NCBI RefSeq assembly: GCF_025515305.1
Contig: NZ_JAOPHT010000001.1
Span: forward strand, 226,001-290,000
From: Roseicyclus sediminis
GTDB taxonomy: Bacteria; Pseudomonadota; Alphaproteobacteria; Rhodobacterales; Rhodobacteraceae
Reading direction: 5' to 3'
Length of the DNA: 64,000 nt
In this document: one piece after another, positions 1 through 8,618 of the stretch
Layout of the letters: each line of letters starts with the position of its first letter
How positions within the stretch are numbered: the stretch's first letter is position 1
Notes under the pieces: generated by a model
What the model was told of the DNA's origin: nothing
The model's input: the letters and a program-made list of their open reading frames with translations, nothing else
The model's database searches: none
Position numbers and translations under genes: made by a program

Positions 1-49
1 CCATCGTTCCCTTCGAAAGGTGGCGCGGCGCATGAGGATTGGCTAAGTA

Positions 50-448
50 GTGCAGCAGACGGAAACCAGACATAATTTCTCCGACCCCACCATGCCGGAT
101 GACCATACATACGCCCGATCCATCCTGCCCGATCCGGGCAAGCCGATGGAAGAAGAGGTTTGGAAGCGCGTCAAGAACAACGCGCAAGGGGCGTCGGACT
201 TCCTGAAAGCACTGAGCCACGAAGGGCGATTGATGATCCTCTGTTCGCTCGCTCACGGCGAGAAGTCGGTGACCGAACTCGAACAGATGCTCTCGTCCCG
301 GCAGGCCGCCGTGTCTCAGCAACTCGCCCGCCTCCGCCAGGAAAAACTGATCACCGCCCGGCGGGACGGCAAGCAGATCTATTACAGTTTGACAGACGAC
401 CGCGCGCGCCGGATCATCGAGCAAGTCTACGAGTTGTTCTGCACCTGA
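50..448 (+). CDS. sqrR: ArsR-family persulfide-responsive repressor (SqrR/BigR-like)
   Basis: Winged-helix repressor of 132 residues, predicted to release DNA when two cysteines are joined by sulfur under sulfide or polysulfide stress. The ArsR fold covers about residues 48-118, with recognition helix AAVSQQLARLRQE. Cys65 (in LMILCSL) and Cys131 (in ELFCT) are 66 residues apart, the same spacing as the sensing cysteines known in SqrR (41/107) and BigR (42/108). I used the GTG at 50; an in-frame ATG at 92 would give 118 residues with cysteines at 51 and 117. The adjacent YeeE/YedE transporter fits a sulfur-response pair. The symbol is by similarity of family features. Confidence 0.85.
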   Translation: MQQTETRHNFSDPTMPDDHTYARSILPDPGKPMEEEVWKRVKNNAQGASDFLKALSHEGRLMILCSLAHGEKSVTELEQMLSSRQAAVSQQLARLRQEKLITARRDGKQIYYSLTDDRARRIIEQVYELFCT

Positions 449-488
449 GCATGCCGCCTCGCCGCGCACCGGGTGTCAGGGAGGGAAC

Positions 489-1541
489 ATGCTCGATCTC
501 ATCGGCGAAGAGGGAACCGTCCTTCTGATCGGCGCGGCCGGAGGCCTCGCGCTTGGACTTGCCGCGCGGCTGGGCAAGCTCTGCACGCTCGGCATGATCG
601 AGGATGTCCACTACGGCCGGGATTACGGGCGCATGTGGATGTGGGTCACGGCGCTCGGAACGGCGCTGATCCTGAATTTCGGCGCCGGGGCGCTTGGGTT
701 CGTGGACCTTTCCCAGACGCTCTATCTCAGCCACCGCTATTCTCTTCTCGGCGCCATCCTTGGCGGGCTCCTGTTCGGCTACGGCATGGCCCAGGCGGGG
801 AATTGCGGCTACGGCGTGCTGGCGCGTCTGGGGGGAGGAGACATCCGCGCCCTGATGATCGCCATCGTCATGGGCGTCACGGCCAGCGCGGCGATCTTCG
901 GCGTTCTCGGCGGCCTGCGCCCGATGCTCTTTCCCATCGACGACGCCGGGCCGGTGCCCAATGGGCTCGCACACCAGCTCGAGGCGCTGACAGGCCTGTC
1001 GCATACCTCCGTGGGCCTCGCGCTCGGCGCGGCGGCGCTGCTGGCCTCGATCCGCTTCCAGACCCGCGGCAAGCGAGGCGTACGGGTCTTCTGGGGCATG
1101 GTCGCCGGCGCGGCGATCAGTTCGGGCTTCCTCGGAACCTACTGGGTCGCGACCAGCGGTTTCGAGGCATGGCCCATCGCCTCGCACAGCTTTACCGCGC
1201 CCATCGGCGAGACGATCCACTATGCCATGTTCTCCTCTGGTCTCGCGCCCAAGTTCGGCATGGGCTCCGTGGTCGGCGTCATCGTCGGAAGCGTGATCGG
1301 CAGCCTGATCCAGGACGGCTTCCGCTGGGAGGCCTGCGAGGACCCGCGCGAGTTGCGCCGGCAGATGGGGGGCGCGGTGGCAATGGGCCTCGGCGCGGTT
1401 CTCGCCGCCGGGTGTAGTGTCGGTCAGGGCATGTCCGCGCTCTCGCTGCTGTCTGTGACCGCGCCCGTCGTCGCCGCAAGCATCTGGGTCGGCGCGTGGA
1501 TCGGACTCAGGCATCTCATCGCCGGCCTCGAAGCGGTCTGA
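489..1541 (+). CDS. YeeE/YedE family sulfur-compound transporter
   Basis: Polytopic inner-membrane protein of 350 residues, probably importing thiosulfate or a related sulfur compound. It has many hydrophobic glycine-rich helices and two conserved cysteine motifs, NCGYG near residue 104 and GCSVGQG near residue 308, typical of the YeeE/YedE (TsuA-like) family. Full length and two-repeat form are visible. A GGGAGGG ribosome-binding site precedes the ATG at 489. It lies 40 nt after the SqrR-like repressor and is probably co-transcribed. The exact substrate cannot be read from sequence. Confidence 0.85.
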   Translation: MLDLIGEEGTVLLIGAAGGLALGLAARLGKLCTLGMIEDVHYGRDYGRMWMWVTALGTALILNFGAGALGFVDLSQTLYLSHRYSLLGAILGGLLFGYGMAQAGNCGYGVLARLGGGDIRALMIAIVMGVTASAAIFGVLGGLRPMLFPIDDAGPVPNGLAHQLEALTGLSHTSVGLALGAAALLASIRFQTRGKRGVRVFWGMVAGAAISSGFLGTYWVATSGFEAWPIASHSFTAPIGETIHYAMFSSGLAPKFGMGSVVGVIVGSVIGSLIQDGFRWEACEDPRELRRQMGGAVAMGLGAVLAAGCSVGQGMSALSLLSVTAPVVAASIWVGAWIGLRHLIAGLEAV

Positions 1542-1608
1542 GCGCGTTGCCTGCAGGCCGGCCGCGTCCTAAACCGACTGCGACAACCGCCACAACCGGA
1601 CGAGACCC

Positions 1609-2442
1609 ATGACGAAACCCTGCATCATCTGCGTGGCAATCACCGGTTCGGTTCCCCGCAAGTCCGACAATCCCGCCGTTCCCATCACCGTCGCGGAGCA
1701 GATCGAAAGCACGCAGGAGGCCTTCGAGGCCGGGGCCGCGATCTGTCATGCCCATGTGCGCAACGACGACGGCTCGCCCAGCGCGGACCCCGAGAAATTC
1801 GCGCGGCTCAAGGAAGGGCTGGAGACGCATTGCCCGGGCATGATCGTCCAGTTTTCCACCGGCGGACGCTCGGGCGCCGGGAGGGAACGGGGCGGGATGC
1901 TGCCGCTCAGGCCCGACATGGCCTCGCTCACCGTCGGATCGAACAACTTCCCGACCCGCGTCTACGAGAACCCGCCGGATCTGGTCGATTGGCTGGCCGC
2001 CGAAATGGACCGCTACGACATCCTTCCCGAGATCGAGGCCTTCGATCTCAGTCACATCCATCATGCCGCGCTGATGCACCGCGACGGCCGACTGCCCAGG
2101 AAGCCATACGTGCAGTTCGTCATGGGCGTGAAGAACGCGATGCCGACGGATCGGGACGTGTTCGACTACTACCTGCGCACGATGGCGCGGCTTCTGCCGG
2201 GGTCGGAGTGGTGCGCGGCCGGGATCGGGCGGAACCAGATCGTGGTCAACGAATGGTGCGTCGCGAACGGCGGCCATGCGCGCACCGGCCTCGAGGACAA
2301 CATCCGCCTCGACCGCGACACGCTGGCGCCGTCGAACGCGGCGCTGGTGCGCCGGGTGGTCGAGCTCTGCGACGCCCATGAGCGCCCTGTCGCCACGCCC
2401 GCCGAGGCGCGCGCGCTTCTCGGCCTGCGCGCGGCCGCCTGA
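1609..2442 (+). CDS. beta-keto acid cleavage enzyme (BKACE, DUF849)
   Basis: 277-residue TIM-barrel enzyme of the family typified by 3-keto-5-aminohexanoate cleavage enzyme, which condenses a beta-keto acid with acetyl-CoA and splits it into a CoA ester and acetoacetate, using a divalent metal. Family signatures are the N-terminal CVAITGSVPRK segment, AICHAHVRNDDG with metal-binding histidines near residues 46-48, QFSTGGRSG near 82, and the C-terminal EDNIRLDRD segment. The sugar kinase starts 12 nt downstream. The substrate is unknown; this family is very diverse. Confidence 0.85.
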   Translation: MTKPCIICVAITGSVPRKSDNPAVPITVAEQIESTQEAFEAGAAICHAHVRNDDGSPSADPEKFARLKEGLETHCPGMIVQFSTGGRSGAGRERGGMLPLRPDMASLTVGSNNFPTRVYENPPDLVDWLAAEMDRYDILPEIEAFDLSHIHHAALMHRDGRLPRKPYVQFVMGVKNAMPTDRDVFDYYLRTMARLLPGSEWCAAGIGRNQIVVNEWCVANGGHARTGLEDNIRLDRDTLAPSNAALVRRVVELCDAHERPVATPAEARALLGLRAAA

Positions 2443-2454
2443 GGCGGCGTCCCC

Positions 2455-3351
2455 ATGGCGAAACGCCTTCTCTGCATCGGCGAATGCATGGTGGAACTCG
2501 CCCCGGCCGAGGGTGGCCTTTTCCGGCAGGGCTTTGCCGGGGACACCTTCAATACCGCCTGGCATGCAAGGCGCGCCCTGCCCCCGGAATGGGAGGTCGC
2601 CTATCTGACCTGCGTCGGAACGGACCCGGTCTCGGACGCGATGGTATCCTTCATGGACAGCCAGGGAATCGTCACGGACACCGTCACCCGCCTGCCTGAC
2701 GCGACCCCCGGCCTCTACATGATCCGGGTCGAGAACGGCGAGCGGAGCTTCACCTACTGGCGCGGACAGTCGGCTGCCCGACGGCTGGCGGAAGATGCCG
2801 CAAGGCTGGCCGACGCCATCGCCGCGGCGGACGCGGTCTTCTTCTCGGGGATCACGCTGGCCATACTGCCGCCGGAGGGACAGAGCACGCTCCTGTCGCT
2901 GTTGTCCGGGGCGCGGGCGTCGGGCCGCCTCGTCGCCTTCGACAGCAACCTCCGCCCCCGCCTTTGGGAGAACGAGGCCACGATGCGCGCCGTCCTGGCA
3001 GAGGCCGCGACCGCCGCGAGCCTTGCCTTGCCGACCTGGCCGGACGAGGGGCAGCTTGGGCTCGACCGAAGCCCGGACGCCGTGGTGGAAAGATACCGCG
3101 CCGCCGGGGCACGCGAGGTCGTCGTGAAGGCGGGTCCCGACCCCGCGGTGGTTGTCAGCGACAAGGGAACATGGCGCATCGGCCCCACCCGGCCGCTCGC
3201 GCCCGTCGATACGACCGGCGCCGGCGACAGCTTCAACGCGGCCTACATCGCCGCGCGCCTTCAGGGCCTGGCCGAGCCTGACGCCGCCCGCGCGGCGCAC
3301 GACCTCGCCGGGCGGGTCATCATGCATTCCGGAGCGCTTCTGCCGGACTGA
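2455..3351 (+). CDS. kdgK: PfkB-family sugar kinase, probably 2-keto-3-deoxygluconate kinase
   Basis: 298-residue ribokinase-fold kinase. It starts with LCIGECMVEL and GGLFRQGFAGDTFNTAW, the sugar-binding pattern common in KDG kinases, and carries the PfkB signature DTTGAGDSFNAAY around residues 251-263 with the catalytic aspartate in GAGD. Phosphorylation of 2-keto-3-deoxygluconate would complete the uronate route encoded convergently next door (uxaA, reductase, uxaC), which supports the assignment. It ends 12 nt before the uxaA stop on the other strand. A fructokinase-like substrate cannot be excluded from sequence alone. Confidence 0.8.
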   Translation: MAKRLLCIGECMVELAPAEGGLFRQGFAGDTFNTAWHARRALPPEWEVAYLTCVGTDPVSDAMVSFMDSQGIVTDTVTRLPDATPGLYMIRVENGERSFTYWRGQSAARRLAEDAARLADAIAAADAVFFSGITLAILPPEGQSTLLSLLSGARASGRLVAFDSNLRPRLWENEATMRAVLAEAATAASLALPTWPDEGQLGLDRSPDAVVERYRAAGAREVVVKAGPDPAVVVSDKGTWRIGPTRPLAPVDTTGAGDSFNAAYIAARLQGLAEPDAARAAHDLAGRVIMHSGALLPD

Positions 3352-3363
3352 GTTTCGAGGCGG

Positions 3364-4881
3364 CTACAGCACCGCCCCGATCTGCCAGGGCACGAACTCG
3401 CGGCGACCGTAGCCGAGATCTTCGGATCGTGTGCTCGATCCGCTGGCCACGGCAAGGAGCCGCTCGAAGATCTCGCGGCCCTTCTCCTCGAGGCTGGTTC
3501 CCTCCAGCACCTCGCCACAGCCGATGTCCATGTCCTCGCCCATCTTCGCCATCAGTCGGGCATTGGTGGCAAGCTTCAGCGACGGCACCGGCTGGTTCCC
3601 GAAGGCCGAGCCTCGACCGGTGGTGAAGGCGACGAGGGTCGCGCCCGAGGCGACCTGCCCCGTGACGGAAACAGGGTCATAGCCGGGGCTGTCCATGAAG
3701 AGAAATCCGCGCGTCGCGGCGGGTTCGGCATAGCGAAGGACGCCCGACAGCGGCGCCTGACCGCCCTTGGCCACCGCGCCGAGCGATTTCTCGGAGATCG
3801 TCGTCAGCCCACCGTTGCGATTGCCCGGCGTCGGGTTGTTGTCGAACCGCGCCCCGTGCCGCGCGGCGTAGTCCGCCCACCATGCCACGCGGTCGCGCAG
3901 GGCCTCGGCCACCTCGCGGCTGACGGCGCGGCGCATCAGGCCGGCCTCGGCGCCGAAGATCTCGGGCGTTTCGGCAAGGATCGACGTGCCTCCGGCCGCC
4001 ACCAGCATGTCGGACGCGACGCCAAGCGCAGGGTTCGCCGTCACACCCGACCACGCATCCGATCCGCCGCATTGCAGGGCAAGGACCAACTCGCTCGCCG
4101 GTCGCGGGCTGCGCCGCGCCTCGTTCGCCGTGGGCAACATTTCCGCCAGGATCGAAAGGCCCCGTTCCACTGTCGCCCGCGTCCCGCCCTCGCCCTGGAT
4201 CGTCATGCGCCGGAACCGCGCGCTGTCGCGCAGCCCGTAGCGGTCGAGCATGCCTTCCGTCCGGAACACCTCGCAGCCGAGCCCGACCATCAGGATGCCC
4301 GCGAAGTTCGGGTGCGCGGCATGACCCCAGAGCGTGCGCTCGAGGATGTCGTAGCCTTCGCCGGAAGGCGCGAGCCCGCAGCCCGTCCCATGGGTCAGCG
4401 GCACGATGCCGTCGACGTTGGGATAGGCGTCGAGAAGGCCGCGCCGCCGCGCCTCCTCCGCGATGAAGTCGGCGACCGACGCCGAGCAGTTCACCGAGGT
4501 CAGGACGCCGATGTAGTTCCGCGTGCCGGTCCGACCGTTGTCGCGGAGGTATCCCTGGAAGACGGGGGCGGGATCGGGGGCCATGCGTATCTTGCCCTGC
4601 CCGGTTTCCGGGATCTCGCCCGCTTGCTCCGGCATCGGGGCGAGGTTGTGCTCGTGCACCCAGTCGCCGGCCGCGATGTGCGCGCGGGCGATGCCGATGG
4701 GTTGGCCGTATTTCAGGACAATCTCACCTTCGGCCACGTCGCGGACGGCGATCTTGTGGCCTGATGGTACGGATTGGCGGGCGATGAGGCCCCCGGCCTC
4801 CGCCCCCTCGGCCAGGCGTCGCACGGCGATGCGCACCGTGTCACCGGGGTGCAGCAGAAGCGTGTCTGCAAGCGCGCTCAT
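3364..4881 (-). CDS. uxaA: altronate dehydratase
   Basis: Fe-dependent dehydratase of 505 residues converting D-altronate to 2-keto-3-deoxygluconate. It has an N-terminal SAF-type domain (about residues 1-90, HPGDTVRIAV, GHKIAV, LKYGQPIG) and a long C-terminal dehydratase domain with THGTGCG near residue 170 and LQCGGSDAWSGVTANPALG. Start chosen at the ATG at 4881, which overlaps the upstream reductase stop as ATGA; longer forms add an Arg-rich non-native tail. It is the last gene of the long minus-strand uronate operon. Confidence 0.9.
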   Translation of the reverse strand: MSALADTLLLHPGDTVRIAVRRLAEGAEAGGLIARQSVPSGHKIAVRDVAEGEIVLKYGQPIGIARAHIAAGDWVHEHNLAPMPEQAGEIPETGQGKIRMAPDPAPVFQGYLRDNGRTGTRNYIGVLTSVNCSASVADFIAEEARRRGLLDAYPNVDGIVPLTHGTGCGLAPSGEGYDILERTLWGHAAHPNFAGILMVGLGCEVFRTEGMLDRYGLRDSARFRRMTIQGEGGTRATVERGLSILAEMLPTANEARRSPRPASELVLALQCGGSDAWSGVTANPALGVASDMLVAAGGTSILAETPEIFGAEAGLMRRAVSREVAEALRDRVAWWADYAARHGARFDNNPTPGNRNGGLTTISEKSLGAVAKGGQAPLSGVLRYAEPAATRGFLFMDSPGYDPVSVTGQVASGATLVAFTTGRGSAFGNQPVPSLKLATNARLMAKMGEDMDIGCGEVLEGTSLEEKGREIFERLLAVASGSSTRSEDLGYGRREFVPWQIGAVL

Positions 4882-6302
4882 GCTGCAAGCACCCGGCCGG
4901 CACCCGCGCCGGCGATGGTGGCGACGGCGTCGGTGACGGCGCCGCCGAACCACTCCGCCTCCGCAAGGTCACCGAAGACGTCGCGCTGGTCCAGCACGGC
5001 GCGGGCAAAGGCCACGGGATCGGGATGTGCGCCGGCCAGCGCCGCAAACCGTTCGGCCATGGGGTCCTCGACCGGGCCCCGCCGCAGACAGGCGATCCAC
5101 GCCGCGACACCGAGCGCGGGCGCGTCCCATGCGAGGCCGGCGGCCCGCGCATGGCGGATCGTATCGAGAAAGCGCTGGGGTATCTTCTGGCTGCCATCCA
5201 TGGCGATCTGTCCCGTCCGATGCTTCAGCGCAGGGTTGCGGAAACGCGCCTCGAGCGCTTCGGCATAGCGCGCAAGATCGCCGCCGGGCAAGTACAGCGT
5301 TGCCGCCGCCTGTCGCATCACGCGCGCCACCAGACGGGCAAGGCCCGGATCGCCCATGGCATCCGCCACCGTCTCGTGGCCGAGGAGTTGGCCGAAATAC
5401 GCGAGCGTCGAATGCGCGCCGTTCAGCATGCGAAGCTTCATGCGCTCATAGGGCTCGACATCCGCGACGAGCTCCGCCCCGGCGGCGGCGAAATCGGGAC
5501 GGCCCGTCGGAAAGCGATCCTCGATCACCCATTGGCTGAAGGGTTCGGTCAAGACGGGCCAGGCATCCTCGCGGCCGATAAGCGCGGCGACCACGGCCCG
5601 GTCCGCCTCGGTCGTGGCGGGCACGATCCGGTCGACCATGGTCGAAGGGAAGGCCACGTCGCCCGCGATGAAACGCGCGAGGTCCGCGTCCCGAAGCTCG
5701 GCATATTGCGCCACGATCCGTGCAAGTGTCCGTCCGTTCGAGGGAAGGTTGTCGCAGGACAGGACCGTGAAGGGGGCGACACCGGCCGCCCGGCGCATCC
5801 GCAGCGCCTCGGCCAGCAATCCCGGCGCCGTGGAGGGGGCCGAGGGATCGGCAAGATCGCTGCGGATGCCGGGATTGCCCGGGTCGAGATCGCCCGAAGC
5901 CGGATCGTGGCAATATCCCTTCTCGGTGACGGTCAGGCTTACGATGCGGATGGCGGGATCGGCCAGGGCCGCCAGCACCGCGTCCCTGGCCCCGGGCGCC
6001 ACCAGCACGTCGAGGACCGACCCGACCACCCGCGCCCGCGTCCCGTCCCCGTCCTTCACCGCAAGCGTGTAAAGGCCGTCCTGCGGGGTGAGGGCGCGGC
6101 CCATGTCCGGCCGGCGGAGCGAAACGCCGCGAATGCCCCAGGAGGGGTCCGCGCAAAGGCAGTCATCCACGAAGACCGCCTGGTGCGCCCGATGGAAGTT
6201 GCCGAGGCCCAGATGCACGATGCCGGGCGTGACGGCGGCCCGCTCGTAGGCAGGCACCCGGGCACGTGTTCCGGCAAGGGTCCCGAGGGAAAGCCGCGTC
6301 AT
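4878..6302 (-). CDS. mannitol dehydrogenase family hexuronate reductase (UxuB/UxaB type)
   Basis: NAD-dependent long-chain polyol dehydrogenase of 474 residues. The N-terminal Rossmann segment is GIVHLGLGNFHRAHQ (28-42); the catalytic signature is K289, N294 and H297 in KLRMLNGAHS, the K-x4-N-x2-H spacing of mannitol 2-dehydrogenases. In the sequence it looks closest to fructuronate reductase/mannitol dehydrogenase, yet the partner enzyme here is altronate dehydratase, which needs D-altronate, normally made by tagaturonate reductase. It may therefore act on tagaturonate. ATGA overlaps link it to uxaC upstream and uxaA downstream. Confidence 0.82.
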   Translation of the reverse strand: MTRLSLGTLAGTRARVPAYERAAVTPGIVHLGLGNFHRAHQAVFVDDCLCADPSWGIRGVSLRRPDMGRALTPQDGLYTLAVKDGDGTRARVVGSVLDVLVAPGARDAVLAALADPAIRIVSLTVTEKGYCHDPASGDLDPGNPGIRSDLADPSAPSTAPGLLAEALRMRRAAGVAPFTVLSCDNLPSNGRTLARIVAQYAELRDADLARFIAGDVAFPSTMVDRIVPATTEADRAVVAALIGREDAWPVLTEPFSQWVIEDRFPTGRPDFAAAGAELVADVEPYERMKLRMLNGAHSTLAYFGQLLGHETVADAMGDPGLARLVARVMRQAAATLYLPGGDLARYAEALEARFRNPALKHRTGQIAMDGSQKIPQRFLDTIRHARAAGLAWDAPALGVAAWIACLRRGPVEDPMAERFAALAGAHPDPVAFARAVLDQRDVFGDLAEAEWFGGAVTDAVATIAGAGAGRVLAA

Positions 6303-7735
6303 GTCTGGCCGGTCCCCAGCTCCGCCGGAAGGTCCAGCTTGTAGGCACGGCGCGGCAGGTCGACGGTCAGTTCGCGAGCCAGCGTGAAGGCCTCGCCCTC
6401 GCGCAGGCGATGGTCGCCGACAAGCCGCGCGAGATAGGCGCAGTCGACGCGCCGGGCGATGTCGTGCCGCGCGGGGATCGAGGGGAAGGCGCGGGTGTCG
6501 TCGTTGAACCCGACGGTGTTGTAGAAGCCCGCCGTCTCGGTCGTCATCTCGCGGAACCGGCGCATCCCCTCCGCGCTGTCATGGAACCACCAGGCGGGCC
6601 CGAGCCGCAGGCAGGGATAGGCCCCGGCGAGAGGCGCAAGCTCCCTCGCGTAGGACGTCTCGTCGAGCGTGAAGAGGATGAGCGTAAGGCCGGGCTCCAT
6701 CCCCACGGCCTCCAGCAACGGGCGGAGCGCATGGACGTAGTCGGTGCGCGTCGGGATGTCGAAGCCCCTGTCCCGCCCGAAGGCGTGGAACACCGCGATG
6801 TTGTGGTTCCGGAAAGACCCGGGATGGATCTGCATCACCATCCCGTCCTCGACGCTCATCTTCGCCATCTCGGTCAGCATCTGCGCCCGGAAGGCGCGCG
6901 CGTCGTTCCCATCGCCGCGCCCGGTCCGGATGCGATCGAACAGTGCCGCGGCCTCCTGCGCCGAAAGGTCCGCGGTCTCGGCCGAGGACAGCCCGTGGTC
7001 CGTTGCCGTCGCGCCGACCTCGCGGAAATAGGCGCGGCGCGCGCGGTGGGCGTCGAGATACCCGGCCCATGTGCCGGTGTCGCAGCCGGTCAGGTCGCCC
7101 AGCGCGTCCAGTGCGTCCGCGAAGCCCTCGAAGTCCGGGTCGATCACCGCATCGGGACGATAGGTTGTCAGAACCCGTCCGTTCCAGCCGCTGGCCCTGA
7201 TCGACTTGTGGTGGTCGAGCGGATCGAGCGCGCCCTCGGTCGTGGCGATGACCTCGATGTTGAACCGCTCGTAGAGCGCGCGGGGACGGAACTCATCGCG
7301 CTTCAAGCACGCCTCGATGTGGTCGTACTGCGTGTCCGCGGTATCGGCGCAGAGCGGCTCGTCGATGCCGAAGAGGTGCTGGAACGTGTAGTCCAGCCAG
7401 AGCCGCGTGGGCGTACCCCGGAAGAGGTAGTAGCGTTCCGCGAAACGGCGCCAGATTGCGCGCGGATCCTCCTCGACAGGGCCACCGTCGAGACGCGGCA
7501 CGCCGAGATCCTCGAGCCGCACGCCCTGGCTGACGAGCATGCGGAAGATGTAGTGATCGGGCACGATCAGCAGGCGCGCGGGATCGGGGAAGGGATCGTT
7601 TGCGGCGTACCACGCCGGATCGGTATGACCGTGCGGGCTGATGATCGGCAGACCGCGCACCGTTTGGTAGAGCGCGCGCGCCAGACCCGCCTCGCGGCCC
7701 TCGTCACCCAGCAGCAACGTCGCGCTCGTCAGCAT
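6299..7735 (-). CDS. uxaC: uronate isomerase
   Basis: 478-residue amidohydrolase-fold isomerase converting D-glucuronate to D-fructuronate and D-galacturonate to D-tagaturonate. Diagnostic segments are PIISPHGHTDPAWYA near the N-terminus (metal-binding His-x-His), RLWLDYTFQHLFGI, and the C-terminal VGFNDDTRAFPSIPARHD. Start chosen at the ATG at 7735 because a GGGGAG site lies 8 nt upstream; the 15 extra codons of a longer form look non-native. Its stop overlaps the reductase start as ATGA. A 106-nt gap separates it from the SDR upstream. Confidence 0.92.
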   Translation of the reverse strand: MLTSATLLLGDEGREAGLARALYQTVRGLPIISPHGHTDPAWYAANDPFPDPARLLIVPDHYIFRMLVSQGVRLEDLGVPRLDGGPVEEDPRAIWRRFAERYYLFRGTPTRLWLDYTFQHLFGIDEPLCADTADTQYDHIEACLKRDEFRPRALYERFNIEVIATTEGALDPLDHHKSIRASGWNGRVLTTYRPDAVIDPDFEGFADALDALGDLTGCDTGTWAGYLDAHRARRAYFREVGATATDHGLSSAETADLSAQEAAALFDRIRTGRGDGNDARAFRAQMLTEMAKMSVEDGMVMQIHPGSFRNHNIAVFHAFGRDRGFDIPTRTDYVHALRPLLEAVGMEPGLTLILFTLDETSYARELAPLAGAYPCLRLGPAWWFHDSAEGMRRFREMTTETAGFYNTVGFNDDTRAFPSIPARHDIARRVDCAYLARLVGDHRLREGEAFTLARELTVDLPRRAYKLDLPAELGTGQT

Positions 7736-7841
7736 TCTGGAACTCCCCGTGTCCGCTGCCGGTCTGGTCCCACGGGCCATGCCAAGTCAAGTCGGGGCAG
7801 TGGACCCCGGCATCGCAAGGGCCGGCGCTCAGACGTCGTCG

Positions 7842-8618
7842 TCAGAGCGACATGCCCCCGTCCACCGGCAGGAGGACACCGGTGACGAACGAGGCCGCGT
7901 CGGAGGCCAGAAACAGTGCAACCTCCGCCACTTCCCAGGGGGTCCCCTGCCGGCCCATGGGCACAAGCCGCGCACGTGCGGCGGCAAGCTCCTCCGGGTC
8001 GGCGTCGGGCGCGACGATCGCGGTCACGTGCGGCGTGTCGATCGGTCCCGGAAGCACGACGTTGGCGCGGATGCCCTTTTCCGCGTAGACACGCGCGATG
8101 GACTGCGCCATCCGCTGCAATGCCGCCTTCGACGCCTCGTAGGCAACGTAGGAATACGGCCCCGAGCGGAGCCCCGCGAGCGAGGAAACGTAGACAAGCG
8201 CGCCCTTCCCCTCGGCCTCCATCGCCGGAAGGACGGCACGCGACAGGTGATAGGCGGCGTTGAGGTTCACGTCGAAGACGCGGGTCCAGTCCTCGGGCGC
8301 GGTCTCGACGACGCCGCCCTTCACGCTCGTGCCGAGATTGTAGTGCAGAACGTCGATGCCGCCCCCGGCGAGCATCCGCGTCACGGCGCCCTGCGCCTCC
8401 TCCGGCCGGGTGAGATCGGCGGTGTGGGCAAGCGCCCTGCCGCCTTCGGCCTCGATGATGGACACCGTTTCGGCCGCCGCATCCGGGTTGCGGTCGATCA
8501 CGAAGACCTCGGCCCCTTCCCGGGCATAGAGGATCGCGGCGGCCTTGCCGTTGCCCACACCGGGCCCGATCGATCCGCCGCCGGCCAGCAGAACGCGCCG
8601 CCCCGCGAAACGCGTCAC
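7842..8618 (-). CDS. SDR family oxidoreductase
   Basis: Classical short-chain dehydrogenase of 258 residues. Cofactor-binding region VLLAGGGSIGPGVGNGKAAA near residue 9, YNLGTSV in place of NNAG, catalytic Ser in VSSLAG, YVAYEASKA with the Tyr-x3-Lys pair, and PGPIDTP. The GTG start overlaps the dctM stop as GTGA. The first glycine motif (GGGSIGPGVG) is slightly unusual for the family. Position between TRAP transporter and uronate isomerase suggests oxidation or reduction of the imported sugar acid, but the substrate is not known. Confidence 0.85.
   Translation of the reverse strand: MTRFAGRRVLLAGGGSIGPGVGNGKAAAILYAREGAEVFVIDRNPDAAAETVSIIEAEGGRALAHTADLTRPEEAQGAVTRMLAGGGIDVLHYNLGTSVKGGVVETAPEDWTRVFDVNLNAAYHLSRAVLPAMEAEGKGALVYVSSLAGLRSGPYSYVAYEASKAALQRMAQSIARVYAEKGIRANVVLPGPIDTPHVTAIVAPDADPEELAAARARLVPMGRQGTPWEVAEVALFLASDAASFVTGVLLPVDGGMSL

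Noticed and set aside
9..20. TTCGAA-centred sequence as an SqrR operator
   Set aside because: Too short and imperfect; the real operator may lie outside the window.
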